Shown here one piece after another: positions 13,028-28,000 of a stretch of 64,000 nt of DNA; positions within the stretch are counted from its first letter, which is position 1; each line of letters opens with the position of its first letter. Source of the DNA: Megalonaias nervosa (lineage: Eukaryota > Mollusca > Bivalvia > Unionida > Unionidae); NCBI GenBank assembly GCA_016617855.1, contig JAECUM010000815.1:62001-126000 (forward strand), read 5' to 3'. Both the position numbers and the translations under genes were made by a program. A model generated the notes under the pieces. That model ran no database searches. It saw only the letters and a list, made by a program, of their open reading frames with translations, and was not told where the DNA came from.

Positions 13028-16000
13028 AGCATAAGTGTGCATGTAAAACTATGTGTGAGACTTGGAATATTTTCCATATGTGTCCAGCATATATGCAGAT
13101 TCCTGTCATAATACATTAACTGTACAGATCAGTCATATATCATTGACTTGGCAAGGTTTTGGTCTCCTTATGCATGCTTTGGTTTGTGTTTTTACCCAAG
13201 GCCTTCTTCTTTCTTGGTCATTTGGAAAAAGTGGAAAATACAGATTATTACAGTGTTAACTAGATCTGCATTTTGTACCTTTGTGTACACGTTAGTTTTA
13301 ATTATGTTTTGCAAGTTAGATTAACATCTGCGTTGTAGATTAAAAAATACTTCCCCAGTAAATCATAATATAAGAATCATTTGGGTACTGTTAGTGACAA
13401 TATTATGTGAGTAAAAGTGCTGTGTAAATATTGACATGTATCTTCCGTTATATATAATGTTACCATGTGTATTTGCTTATAACTAGAGTCAAGCTACAAA
13501 CAACAAAGATCCTGATCTGCCATAGCATAATGTGCCTGCAGATCAGGGTCTATTTTGTTTGTTCTTCAGATTACTCCTATCAAACTGCACAGTCCCAGAA
13601 CTGCTGGCACATTATGTGATGGCAGATCTGTGCAATTTGCAGCTGGACTCTACTTTTAAGTGAGTATATACATTATTATATGGGACATAACATTTGACTA
13701 ACCTGTATAGAAACATCCCATATTGATTTCACTATTCTAGTTTCTAGACAAATTTGTAGCTATGCACCATTTAGGAACAGGTATCTGTTGTAAATAACAT
13801 ACATTTTGTGAGAATTTATTTTCTTAAATGTTAATGTCTGGACTTGTTTATGAATATCTTAATTTACAAACAGCAAACACAGGACTCCATGTTTTAAAAA
13901 AATTTGCATTTGTAATTGTGAAAGATTTAAATTTGTTTCTTATATAGATCGGCTGCAAATTATAAGACATGAACTATATTATTTTGATGGATTGTGAAAG
14001 ATTGAGCTATTTCATTGCTGTTGAAATACTTGTAATATTGAGACAATCATTTTATGCACAAAAGCAAAAATTTGATAGAACTTAACATTTTCTTGACTTG
14101 TGGTAGCAGTGTGAGATTTATTAGGGTCAGAAATCTAGATGGAGCAGCCCAGTGGTAATCACCTTTCCTATCCATCCATCTTTCTGTCAGTTCACATTTC
14201 TTGTAACCACCAAAACTGCACAACCCTGATACATGTAACTGAATGCCATGGGAGGTAAATTTCCTGTAAGAAGTAGATTCACCATTTAAAGATTTAAAGG
14301 TAAATTTTTATGGAGTTCTTTCCTTTTTCGCATCAACTCTAAATCTCCACTTCAGCATAACCAGCTTAACTCAGGAATGATTCAACATATTCTGATGCTG
14401 TTTGGAGTGGACATTGTCTTTAGACTTAGATTTTGCCATTTATGGCTTTTGTCTCGGAAACTCCATTCTTGATTAAGTTAAGATCCAATGATAATTGACT
14501 TTACATCTTTACATGAGACGTTACTTAAGACTGGCAAACCTGAAGAACCCTTCATCATATTCTGATGCAATTTGGTATGAATATTATCTTATGGACCTAG
14601 ATGTGCCTTTATGGGATTTGTCATGTCTACTCCATTTTTGGATAGAGTTATGGCCCTTGACAATTAATATAATCTCTTCACATGAGATGTTGCTTGTAAC
14701 CAACATAAGTTAAAAACCATTCATTATATTCTGATTCAGTTGGGTATGAACATTGTCTCATACACCTAGATTTGCCATTTATGGGTTTGTCTCATCAACT
14801 CCATTTTTGATAGTTATGGCCCATGACAGTTGACATCATATCTTCATATGGGATGTTGCATGTGCATGGGATATTGAATGCAACCAGCATAATTCAACAA
14901 CCATTCAATATATTTTGTTGCAGTTTTGAATGAACATTGTCTCATAGACCTAGATATGCCTCATAGACATAGATATGCCTTTATGAGTCTTTTCTTAAGT
15001 CTTGGATGTGTTTTTATTGATTTTGTATAATCAACTCCATTTTGGATGAGTTATGGCCCTTGACAATTAACTGAATATCTTCAGATGCAATCTGCTTGTA
15101 ACCAGCATAGTTCAAGAATCATACAACACATTCTGATATAATTTGGTATGAACATAGTCTTATAGACCTAGATAGACTTGTACATATTTTGTCTGGTCTA
15201 CTCCATTTTGGATGGATGTATTTCCCTTGGCAGTTAAGTTCATCCCATCAGATGGGATGTTGTTTGTAACTGGTATTGCTCAAGAACCATTCAGCATGTA
15301 CATGTACATGTACCCTTTATGGATTTTGTCTCATCAGCTATAGTGTGGATAGAGTTGCAGTCCTTGACAATTTAAAGTTGCAGCCCTTGACATTTTACTT
15401 TATATCCTGGGATTTTGCTTAGAATCATCACAGCTCAATGAAGTTTATTATCTCTATCCATCTGTAGAAAAATTTGTATACCTCACAAGTCATAATAATA
15501 TATTAAATATAAAAAAAATCTTTCTTACTTGATCAATTCTGCTTTTCGTCTTTAACAATCTTTGATAACTCAAACGAACAATAAATAATATACTTAGAGG
15601 TAGTAACATCTTTATAATATAATGCTCAGATTATAGGAAGTTATGTATGCTCATGATGAACACCATATTTAAATTCGTTACATGGTGCACATTATATTTA
15701 CTTGTTCTGTATTTTATAATATGGGTAGGTGGCTAAAATTACTGAATGAAGTATATTATTATTATTATTATTATTATTGCAAAAAGGTAAATCTTTTATT
15801 TGATACATTGAGCCAAATACCCATTCTGGAAAGTAATTTGATACTTTTGTAATTAATGTCAAGTACAATTACATGTAATCAAATTTCTCAAACCAGTACA
15901 AACTATATTAACTTGAAGCCTTAAAGTACATGTACCATTAAACTTGAGTCTAAAACTCTCTAATATATCTTTTATGTAAATATTCTTTCACTTGTAGTAG

Positions 16001-19000
16001 ATATTACAGTTCTTAATAAGTAGAAAGAGAAAACATGGAAGCAAGATACATGTATCTTAAGGTTTGGTCATCTTCACTTAGGGGTAAAAGGAGTCTAATG
16101 TGTGAATGTTTTTGAATTTGTTGATAAGTTTATAAATGTCAAAGGTAAAACAAATATATTATGAAAAGAAAGCCGAAATTTTGGAGTAAATAAAAGGAAA
16201 TATTTCACACATGACAGCACAGTTTCCTCTTCACTCATGAAATATTTCCTCTCCTTACATCCACTCAAATAACATATCTCAGTGTTTGTGTGTGTGTGTG
16301 TGTTTTTATTTAGCATATATGCCTTCATGACTGTAACTTTTGGTATGGTCTAATTTTTTTATACACAACAAAACCAAAATCATAACAGCATGCTGTTTTC
16401 TCTTCAGTCGTGAAATATTTCCTTTCCTTATATCCACTCAAAAGACACATATTTGTGTGTGTGTGTTTTTTTATTTAGCATATATGCCTTCATGACTGTA
16501 ACTTTTGGTATGGTCTAATTTTTTTATACACAATCAATCAAAACCAAAATCATTATTACTTTTTGGGTTCCATTTTACGTAAGGAGAAATTTGTATGAAA
16601 CATTTGCATATTGTTTGGCTGAGCTTAGACTTGTAACTAATATTATTACTTATATTTTTCACGCACAGTCAAACCTGTCTACAGTAGTCTCCTATGGAAA
16701 AAGGCCAAATTGGCTTTTGTAAACAGGTGACCTCTGAAGGCAGGTTCAGTTATCAAACTTGATTTCTGACAAATGCATGTACTATGCACCAAATAGCATT
16801 AGCATTTTTTGTAGTAGTAGTAGCAGCATTATTATTTTGCATGTATTATTATTATTAGCAGTAGCAGTATGCTATCAAGATATGTGTATTTAGTGAGATC
16901 TTTAGGAAAAAAAAAAAAATAAAAAAAATAAGAAAATGAAAAGTTCCACACAAGATTACTGCATCCTCACTCTAATCCGTCATGGACATTACATCATCAC
17001 TGATTCTCCTATCATTATCACATGTCAAATTTTGATCAATTTTTAGCAGTTTCCTTTAATTCACATCCAAACTTTACCTATGATTGGGAAACATAGGACT
17101 GTCTTTGTTTAGGCCAGCTGATGTAATTGGACATGAAAACAGGTGTTCGCACTTCAGACGATTGATTAAGCAGTGATATGAGAGACCGTAAGTGATTAAT
17201 GAATGAAAAGATGCTTCCAACATCTATTGATTCATGTAATGTACCTTATATATACCACCCCATGCTCTTCAAACAAAAGAAATTTTGCATACTTGGAGGG
17301 GGTCACTGTTGATATGCTTCAGTGACCACAGAAGGCAGGTAAAACGACTACTAGGTTAAGAAACACATGACCACTGACTGTGGAAGACAAGGTGAGATCA
17401 CTGCTTGGTTAAGAAACATCACAGCTGACTGCAGAAGTCAGGGTGAAATCACTGCTTGGTTAAGAAATACATGGCCACTGACTGTTAAAGATGGGTGACT
17501 ACTGATTACATGATATTGATATAGGAAATTTATGGAAGGAAATTAAAATGACCATTGTGACCAGGTGACCACTGAACTAAGGTGAGGTTAGGACAGGCTT
17601 GACTGTACTTGAAAATCAAAAGACACAAGGTTTCCAAAAATGTTCCTGTCTGGAATCCTTGCCCATCTTTTTTCATAAGAATTTGATAAACTTAATTTTT
17701 TTTTTCTCACTATGTAGGCACTATGTACAATTAACAAAACCTAAGCAGTTATTACATTTACTACTGGGTGTCAAGTTCACTTAGAGTAATCAGTGAGACT
17801 TTTTAAACCTGTTCTAGCAAACACTTGGGTGTAAAGGACACCTTTTTATCTAGAATGACAGTCTCCTCTTGTGCTTATGTATAACATATAGTCTTGTCAG
17901 GTACATCTGCAAACAAAATACACAGATCTGCCATAGCATCATGTACCAGCATATATGGGTCTCTGCAGATTTTTTAATAGAACAAATAATATAAACCCTG
18001 ATCTACTTGCAAATTATGCAATAGCAGACCTGTGTCTATGTTGTTTATAGTTAAATCGGATCTTTTACGAAAGTATATACAGGACATGTCACTGTGTAAC
18101 CTCTACATCCACGATACCTGTCCATAGAGGACATAGTTCTCTAGTCCTGTCAGTGTTGTATATTAACATGTTTCAGTTGTTATTATTCTTGTATTTTGTA
18201 TATACACCTGTACCAGCCAAGTCCAACTGCAAACTGCACAGACCCAGATCTGCCATTGCTTATTGTGCCAGCCGATCTTGGTTTGTGTGGTTTACTTCGA
18301 GCAGTCAGTAGATAAAACTATAAAGATTCTAATCTGCCAGCACATTATGTAATGGCAGATCAGGATCTGAGTTGTTTGCAATTGGCCTCAATTTACATGT
18401 AAGAATATACAGTTTATATTCATGTCTGCTTGTACTTTTTTATTCTATTTTTTATTAGGATCTGAGATTCAGAAATTGTTTCTTGATTAAAGCTGTTTTA
18501 TGCTGTAACTAAATGCATATTCTGATTATTTCATCCATTCCAGAGCTATGTTTGGAGAAGAGGGCTTTCTACAGACTGATCTCAGGACTTCATACCAGCA
18601 TTAACATACACCTGTGTGCCCAGTATCTCCTACCATGTAAGCATTTTACAGAATTAAATATTGAACATTTGTTTCAAGGCCTTCATAATTATTTTATTTG
18701 TTGATTCCACCTTGATGAAGCTTGATATTTCAATCACTTTGTCATATGTGTGCATGTCAGTCCAGTATATTTACATGTCATTCCAGTATATTTGCATGTC
18801 AGACCAGTATATGTGCATGCCAGTCCAGTATATGTGCATGTCAGTCCAGCACATAGTCCAGTATATGTTATTGCCCATCCATATACATCCTGGATGAAGT
18901 TCAGCATTAAAATATTTTAGATTAAGCTCAGTGTTAAAAGTTGTCTTTTTTATGTATGTCTTATCAAGCTAAATAACAGGAAGGCTGAACAAAAAAGGTC

Positions 19001-22000
19001 TACCTTGAGTAGAACAACTTTTTAGGGGCGCAAGTGGAATTTTTTGGAATGTGGACAGCCAGTGTTGTTGCCCTTGTATGTGTAATATTCTAATTAGTGA
19101 AAACAAATGGGACAGCCATTGTTGTTACCCTTGTATGTTTAATATTCTAATGAGTGGAAACATATTGGACAGTCAGTGTTGTTGCCCCTGTGTGTGTAGT
19201 ATTCTAATTAGTGCAAAATTGGGACAGCCACTGATGTTGCCACTTTATGTGTAACATTCTAATTTTAGTGCATGTAAAGTTATTGTTGACAAATTCAGAC
19301 ATTTAAAAATCCTAATTTCTAATGTAACTGACAAATATTATATTGCATGTGAATGACATGACTGTACCAGATGGCAGCAGCAGCAACATCAACAGTGTTA
19401 AAGTTTAATGTTCTAATATTTTTAAAATCTTTTATATCTGTTGCTGTGTTGAACAGAAACTGTGAGATAATATTCAGTTCTGAAATTTATACTTTGATAC
19501 ATGATTTGGAATGCATGTGTCACCAGAGTAAGCAGAAAGTTAACTGCATTATTGCTAACAATGTTTAAGCTTTGTGCTAAAGGTTACATACCTTCTTTAT
19601 CAGAAGCTGTATTAATCTGAAACTGGGATAATAATATGCTAACCTCAGTAAAGACTATTACATGCTTGGATAAAATGGGGGTTTTTTTGTGTTAGAATGT
19701 TTGACTTTAATTTCTCTGGCCAAATTCCTAATTACTGAATATTCCAAAGGCTTTTTTAAAATGTTCCTTTGTTACAGTGTTTAATTGGTTATAGTGTTTT
19801 ATTTTTGTGTTGTCTGCCTAAGAAAATTAGCTCAATTATATTGTTTTTATTACCTGATGCATGAAAGCCAAATAAACAATGGCAGTCATTTAAACACTAA
19901 AGTCATAAAAGGTGTTGGGTAACAAAAGCAAGATAATCACATGTTATTTATAATCAGTAAATAACAAAGGCCTACCAAGTGTGCTCATGTAACAAGGCAT
20001 AATAATCACAGCTCATTTATAATTGATACTTTAAAATCATGGGTTGCTGGTTCAATGCAATTAAAGTATGAAAAGAAATGTTTTTTTGTTGTGTACTTTT
20101 TTAAATAAATAATCAAGAAATATCATTTAGCTATTGTTCTGTACATGTATGTTTACTAATTGAATACAGCTTGAAGTAAATCTCAAGTTCATTTTGAATT
20201 TTGTCATACATGTGACAGAAAAAACAATTTATGTCAGGACAGACCATGAGATTTCCAGAATTTGGTCAGGACATTTTGCCTCAAAAGAGGGAGGATTTTC
20301 ATCAACCCATTTTTTAGCATGCAAATGGACAAATATTACATCTATTGAACAAATTGACATTGTTTTAATATTAAAATATGCACATCTTCTCATTAAATCA
20401 GTTCTTTCAGAGTAACTTGTTGCCATTCATGCTCTTCGTATATGTACCACAAACATTTTAGCCTTTCTTAGGAGTTCATTGCCTGGATTATGTAGGTGGC
20501 AGTCCTCATCATTTTTTATCTTTACACTTTGGAGATGATATACTGTTACTGGATCCAGGTTTTCTCTTGAGTCAGCTGGAATATTCCTCAGAATGGAATG
20601 TCATTTTAGTGTCTGCATTGGAATATGGCAATTTTAGAGCTCTACTGAGTACCGTGTAAATTGCTTGCTGATTGTGGGTAGGTGTAGAGTGCTGCCAGAA
20701 CTAGTCATGATAGGTACTGACTGGGTCTAATGTTGTTTTAGTGTCAGTAAGATTCTTAACATGAAGCTCAAAATCTTACATTATACCATCACATCCTTTC
20801 CAGCTTCAAGCCTAATTTGTTGTCATCATTATCATCATTCTTTAATAATGACAATCAAATCTGGAAAACAATTGTCACTTGCTAATATTACAGACAAAGA
20901 CAGAGGATTCATTTATCCCAGGCATAATTATGGATTACAATGGCAGTGAGTGACATGTACTTTAGTTTGGTTTACATTCATGTTTACAAAGGATTAAATC
21001 AAGGTCATTGGTGTTGACATTAATTTTTATGATGTGGTCATTTCATAGCATTGTCAAACGCATATTTTGCCTAATTGTTATGGTCACATTCTGCAGGTGG
21101 TCACTCAAGACAGTGAGTTTATGTAATAAATTATTCATATTACATGTATTCAATTTTATATTATTATTGTCATTATTAGTATTATTCTTAGTATCAGTAT
21201 TATTATTATAATTATACAGTTAAGATTATGATTTCTAATGAACAATAAAATGGTCAGTATGTCAGTAGTTTTTGTCCATTTGCATGAGGATGTTTGTGTG
21301 ATTTCTGAGTAAGTGAACATTATTTTGACTAGGTCTGAAAATGGTCTGCTACAAGAAATGGGAGATTATGTTCAGCTATATGGTTGGCAAATAGTGTCTT
21401 GGTACATGTACATTTGATGCAGATTCTTCCGTCTTGAATTTCAGTGATGGCTTATTTCTTGATGCAGTTAATATGCTTTTATGAGACGGGGTTTCTGCAT
21501 GATGCATGATGTCATTCTTGCCACCATAACAGACTTCAAAGTCAGCTTTACAGGAAGTGCAGAATACATGTGCTTGATTCAGATTTGATTCCTGCAAATT
21601 CCTGTTTCCATTCATCAATGATTTTCTTGTGATATTTCTGTTGCTTTGATTTTGGTAATTTGGCATTGGGAAATAATGCACACTAAGATAGCTCTACAAA
21701 CTTTAAACACCAAAGTCACACCGACGTTGTTTTGTGCCACATGAGCTCATGAGTAATCCAATCATAATCAACTGACATTTTTAATCTGTCCATATTACTT
21801 TGATCATGCATAGTATAGACTCTAATCCATCTCAACAACTTTAAGCAGCAAGGAGAACATACCCTACCATGAGAATCAAAGTGATGTTAACAGTTTTATG
21901 TTGAGTGAGCTCATTATTAACCCAAACATAAACAGTTAACATGTTTAATCCTTTAGGAATTATTTCTGATCACATATAGTATAATCCATCCTGACAAGCT

Positions 22001-25000
22001 TAGACATTGAAGCCAACAACCCTGCAAACAGAATCAGAGGGGATGTTTTATGCTGCTTGAATTAAGCAGCTAAATTATCCTGTCCTGCTTAAGCCAGTTC
22101 AGTCATGTGATCACAAGCAGTATTACCCTATATTTACTATAATGGGACCAATGTGTGAAAAAAATGGGGGAAAATTTATCTTTATTCAATAATAATTTTG
22201 AATATGTGGGAGATTTCATTAAATGATAGGAGGGATACAAGACATGCCTCAACTCAGGAGAAACACACTCACCATCCTGGAGGTTGACATATATGTATGG
22301 ACTGAAAACAAATGAATATTCAATGGTATTGATTTCTTTTTGTTAATCCAGATAAAGATCTGTCATACCTATGATACCAACAATTCAGGTGTAAATTTGT
22401 TGTACCATGAGCATATTTTTTTGAAATTAGTGATTGCCAGGAAGCACCAGAGTTATTGAACAAGGACAGTTTCACTTAAAAGTGAAGTTTATGATTCACT
22501 GACTGGTACATGTGCATGTATGTTAACACTTTCATCTAATGGTCAAACTTACTGCGTTAAAAAATTTTTTCTTCAGGATAACATGTATTTATACAAATGT
22601 TTCTTGATAATTTTATCGCCATTACATATGAATTAGAATAGTAATCATACCAATATAAATTGTTTACTACATGCATGTCCAGTGTGAATCAACACAGACA
22701 AGTATATAACACATTTAGAAAAATAAATGATGAATTTGGATTTAATGTTTTTCGTGGTTATAATGTTCTAAAAATCCTGTGAAATATTATAAACTGTCTT
22801 TGCTGTGTATGTCTTAACAGTTATACTGGGCTGATTTGCCAGGAGTTCTATAATTATCTGCATTAGCAGACAGTTGCATCATCGTAATTCCACTCATAGG
22901 TGAAAAATTGATTACAGAACATTGTAAAAATGGCAGAGCTGTTTGTTGATTGTACTATAGGTTCTTTATAATATCATTTAATGTATTGATTGTATGAGCA
23001 GTCTTTGTCCTCAGAGATGGTGTATACAAGAGTTTTATTTTTATTAGGCATTTAGTCCTATCAGTGAAATACTTGAGATTGCTTATTCTGCATTCTGGCA
23101 TCAGTATGATTATGAGTGAGGCCAATACATATGAATCCAGTATATTTGGTGATGTTGAGAATGTTGAAAAAGAGGAAGAATGATGAGATAGTCTTTTATT
23201 AATAGAAAAAGGAATTGTGACTATGCATTATTCATACAAATTACTATTGGTATAAAAATGGTTGAGGTTAGCTGGTTATTCTCTTTTTTTACATAGCAAA
23301 AACTATGTTTGGAAGTAAGACTTGGGGTGCCAATCTGGAAGAGTTTAAATCCAGGTTTGATCCAAAATTGACCAATGGTCATGGACCCCAGAGACTGAAG
23401 AACCTATACTTTGCCTACCTGGTGGAGTTACGGGCCTTGGCAAAAGCTGCACCTTACCTTGAACAGGTTTGTCTAACTTACCACATATACATACAATTTG
23501 AATTTTTGTCTTAAACTTTATGCAATTTTTTCTCACAGTAAAATACTTATCTTGTATAAAAAGTAGCATAAGATGACTGTCATGTTTGCTAAGCCCCAGC
23601 TATAAAGTCATGTATAAGCTGTAATCTACCTGTCTTGGCAATATTACTGTGGCCATGTGTTTGATGTCAAAAGCAGTGGTCGTGAAAGAAAGAGAGCTTG
23701 CTCACGCTCTCAAAATGGAGAAATTAAGGGTAGAAGCTAGGACCGCCGATGGGGACGACTCCAGTACGAGTTCTGGAGGGAGCGTATGACCAATTATCAA
23801 CCACCAAATGGTACAGATAATTATGCTGCGATTCAGTGAGAAAGAAGAGTCCATTGACAATTTCCTCGTGCAATTTGAGAAACTCCCGTGTGTTCATAAA
23901 ATTCCCGAGCAACATTGGTCGATTAACGTCTCGGCCTTTTGCAAGGTGCAGCAAGCGAAGTTTACCATAACTTAGCCCGAAAAGAAGCTGATGACTACAA
24001 CACGCTCAAGAAGGCAATTCTTTGCCATTATCAGCTGACCACTGAAACATACCGTAAACTTTTTAAGGATTCAGTGAAAAAGGCAACAGAAACCCACTCT
24101 CAATTCCACACCCATGTTCGAGGGTTATTCGAGAAATGGATAAAGATGGCAGAAGTCAAACGATCGTAGGACAGGTTACGTGAGGTTATACTCAAAGAGC
24201 ATGTCCTGAGTACTTACCGTCGCAAGTTGACAGTATTCCTAGCAGAGAGAGAGCACAGGACTCTTGAAGAGATCACCAGAATGGCAGAGAGATATGAGCA
24301 GACACACTCAAAGAGTGGAGTTTCCTGGGGTACAGACTGACCCCGACCCACTGAGTCACACCATGTGATTGAGGGAGAGCCGGCTGTCCATAACCATCAG
24401 GGTGACGGGAAGGTCGGAAGGGGATCTGCAGGTAAGGATGCCACCCATAGACTGGGACAGGCCTCACCCACAAAAACAGGCCTTCCAGGACGGCGAAGGC
24501 AGTCATCATTCTACAACTGCAAGCGCCCGGGGCATTTTGCAAGGCACTGTCCCAAGGGCAGGCAGACCCAGGTGAATGCCGTTGCTAGGAAGGAGTGTGA
24601 GACGAAGGCAAGCTGTAAACCAGCAAACCTCGTGTCCGCAACTGTCAACAGTGAAGGTGCCACCCTCTTGTACGACACTGGGTGTAGCGTTTCCACCCTT
24701 TTTGACAAGAAATACATGAAGCCTGAGGATTACACAGAGGAGGTAATTGAGGTCCAGTACACAAACAGCACACGTGACTCATTGCCAGTGGCTATCATTG
24801 ACCTCGATGCACCATACGTGAAGGTGAAAAAATTTTAAGCTGCGTGCTTGGATGGTCTATCACATGACATCATACTGGGATATCGTTATGTGTTGCTGCA
24901 ACCAAACGCTGAAACCTGCACACCGACGCAGGTGAGTGCTGTGGAAACCAGGTCCAAGGGTCGTCAGATGAAACTGACGCCAATGGAAGTTACGTCAATA

Positions 25001-28000
25001 CCGATCAGTAATGTACTTATGGCCAAGTTGAGGAAGCTGCAGCAGGAAGACACAACATTGACACAGTTGCATAAATACGCTGCAGAAGGAATGGAGAAAG
25101 ATACTCCAAATGGCACAGTGAAGTTCATGTACAAGAAGGGGATCTTGTATCACCACGCCAGGAAAGGACACGAGTAAGTCGTTGTGCCAAAGGAGAGGCT
25201 AGGTGAAGTGTTGAAACTCGCGCATGAAAGTCTCATGGGAGGACACATAGGAATTGCCAAGATGCATGATCACCTTGTCAAGGGATTCTACTGGCCAGGG
25301 GTCAAAGGAGATGTTAAGCAGTTCTGTCTCTCCTGTGACAAGTGTCAGAGATTGGCACCAAAAACGGATCATCGTCCTGTCCCCTTCAGGAGTACACCCC
25401 TTATCAATGAACCATTTCAACATGTAGTAATGGATTTCATCGGACCAATAAAATCCATGTCTGCACAAGGAAATCAGTATATTTTAACGGTCATAGATTA
25501 TGCTACACACTATCCGGAGGCTGTCGCATTGCATAATATTGATTCAGAAACCATTGCTGAAGCTCTTTTTGGGATTTGGTCAAGAGTCCAAGTGCCTGAC
25601 AAGAGCCTGACCGATCAAGGGACACAATTCATGAGTCACGTGATGGGACAGGTGAACCGACTGATGTCAGTTAAGCACCTCACTACTAAACCACATCACC
25701 CCCAATGTAACGGACTTGTCAAGTTGTTTAACGGGACTCTGAAAAACACGCTTAAGAAGCTTTGTGAAGGCCATCACAAAGATTGGGATCAGTATATTCC
25801 TGCCATGCTTTTCGCATATTGGGAAGTACTACAAGTGAGTTTAGGGTTTTTTCCCTTTGAACTCTTGTATGGGAGGACCGTACATGATCCCAACACCGTA
25901 CTGAGACAGCTGTGGATGGACAATCACACTGTCGAAGAGGTACGTACTACCTATCAGTACGTCATGGATTTACGAAACAAACTGGAAGAAGTTTGTACCC
26001 TCACACAGGAGAACCTCAGGCGAGCGAAGTCGCATCAGGCGAAGTATTACAGCAAGCATGCAAAACCACGCTAGCATGAAGTAGGGGACAAAGTGCTGTT
26101 GCTGTTGCTCCAAGAACACAACAAGCTGCAAGCTTCTTGGAGGGGGCTGTGCGTCATAACCGGGAAGGTTGGGGGTCAAACCTATCGGATACAGCTATCG
26201 ACTAAGGAGAAGCTTTACCATGCTAATCTCCTCGAGAAATACCAAGAAAGAGAGACTGCCAGCAAGTTTGTCATCGCGACGATCATCATTGAGGATGCTG
26301 AAGGCAACACAGAAGGGGCGAACACCCTCCCAAGCTGTCCATTAATGAGGTGAGGCACCCTCAGACGTGGAGTGCGACCCCATGTTGACTGCAGAGCAAT
26401 GGGAAGAGATAGAGACATTGCTGGCAGGGTATTCCGATGTGCTTACAGAAATACCCAGGAGAATGTCACTTGTCGAGTTCGGGTTAAAGCTGGTGGACGA
26501 CCGGCCAGTCCAGCGGAAACCCTACCCTTTGCCCCATGCGAAACGATAAATGGTAAGAGAAGAGATCGAGTAGATGATTGCTGTGGGAGTAATCGAACCA
26601 GCCAATTCTCCGTACAGTTCTTCTGTAGTCTTAGCGCAAAAGAAGGATGGCACCTATCAATTTTGTGTCGACTACCGGAAGCTGAATCAGGTGATGGAAT
26701 TTCAAGTCGAAATGCTACCTGACCCAGAATATATTTTCGCTTCTGTCTCAAAAGCGAAATATTTTTCGAAGTTGGATTTGTCCAAGGGCTATTGGCAAAT
26801 TCCTGTAAGGGAGGAGGATAGGGCAAAGCTCACATTTGCTACTCCCGACGGGACCTACCAATGCTTAGTCATGCTGTTTGGAGTCCAGAACAAGCCCAGC
26901 ATCTTCACGAGAATTATGCGGAGGTTGTTGGAACCCTTGCAAGATAGGGGTGTTCACAACTTCATGGATGATCTCTTGCTAGCCACAGAGATGTGGGATG
27001 AGCACCTCACTCTGCTACCTGACGTTTTGGAGTTGCTGTGTCAATCAGGATTGACAGCTCGCCCTTCCAAATGTCACATTGGGCTATTTGGGACACACAT
27101 TGAGTCAAGGCATGCTGTCCCAAGAGAAGTTGAAGGTGGAGTAGCTACAAAATGCCGCACGCCCCACCACGAAAACTGAAGTAAGGTCATTCCTGGGATT
27201 GGCTGGGTGTTACCGGAGGTATGTGGCCAATTTCAGTGCGATTGCGGGGCCGTTGTCAGACCTTACCAGGAAATGGGTACCGAGTAAAGTTATTTGGACG
27301 GATGCATATGAGCATGCTTTCCTGACGCTGAAGGATAGGCTGGTATCCGACGCTGTTGTCCATCTACCGGATCTGTCCAAAGACTTTGTGCTCCGTACTG
27401 ACATGTGTGACACGGGCCTGGGAGCAGTATTACTGCAAGAGCACGAAAGGATGCTTATTCTCGTCGTGTAAGGCGTTTGGAAACTATCTGCTGCAGAGAA
27501 GAACTACTCCGTATTGGAGAGGGAATGCCTTGGAATCGTGTTCAGGATATCACAGTTCGAGCGGTACTTATACAGGTGGAAGTTCATATTGGAGACTGAC
27601 CACCAACCCCTTGTACATCTCGCGCAGGCAAAATTGTTGAATGGGTGCTTGATGTGATAGACGGTTTCACGGTTGCAACTGAGTTACTGGTCGTAGCGCT
27701 TAAAATTACCTCCCTTAGCTCCAATGCGCATGCCCACAAAAAAATTCCAGTTCCGGATAGTTCAGAATTTTGCATCATTTTACGCTTGGTTAGCAAAACA
27801 CAAAGTCAACAAAGGAAGGAATCTTAGCTGCACTACAGATCATTATCGTTAAACCAATGAATAAATTATATATGTCTAACATCTTTTGTTCATACTAGGA
27901 GAATAATTATAGACATTACATCAGATAATTAGATTTGGTGTCCATACTTACATTATGTCAGATAATTAAATAATATTTACTCTCCATACTTAAATGATAT

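Larger units (their letters stand above)
4226..18543 (+). other. ERO1 intron (14.3 kb), repeat-rich
   Basis: GTCTGT...TTCCAG. It holds hairpin MITEs, a SINE, degenerate tandem arrays (7500-8330, 12136-12365, 14340-15420), a direct duplication (16208-16555), a TIR-bounded element (16665-17606) and microsatellites: GT at 4448-4476, CT at 12973-13026, TTA near 15756-15778, GT near 16285. Long stretches (5830-7490, 8870-10950, 11160-12050) show only short open frames with stop-rich AT composition, and I see nothing supportable there. Confidence 0.8.
18637..23296 (+). other. ERO1 intron (4.7 kb)
   Basis: GTAAGC...ACATAG. It contains short tandem arrays at 18752-18870 and 19046-19272 and a degenerate ~165-bp repeat at 21690-22075. 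The rest (19300-21690, 22080-23290) is AT-rich with no recognisable element. Confidence 0.8.
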
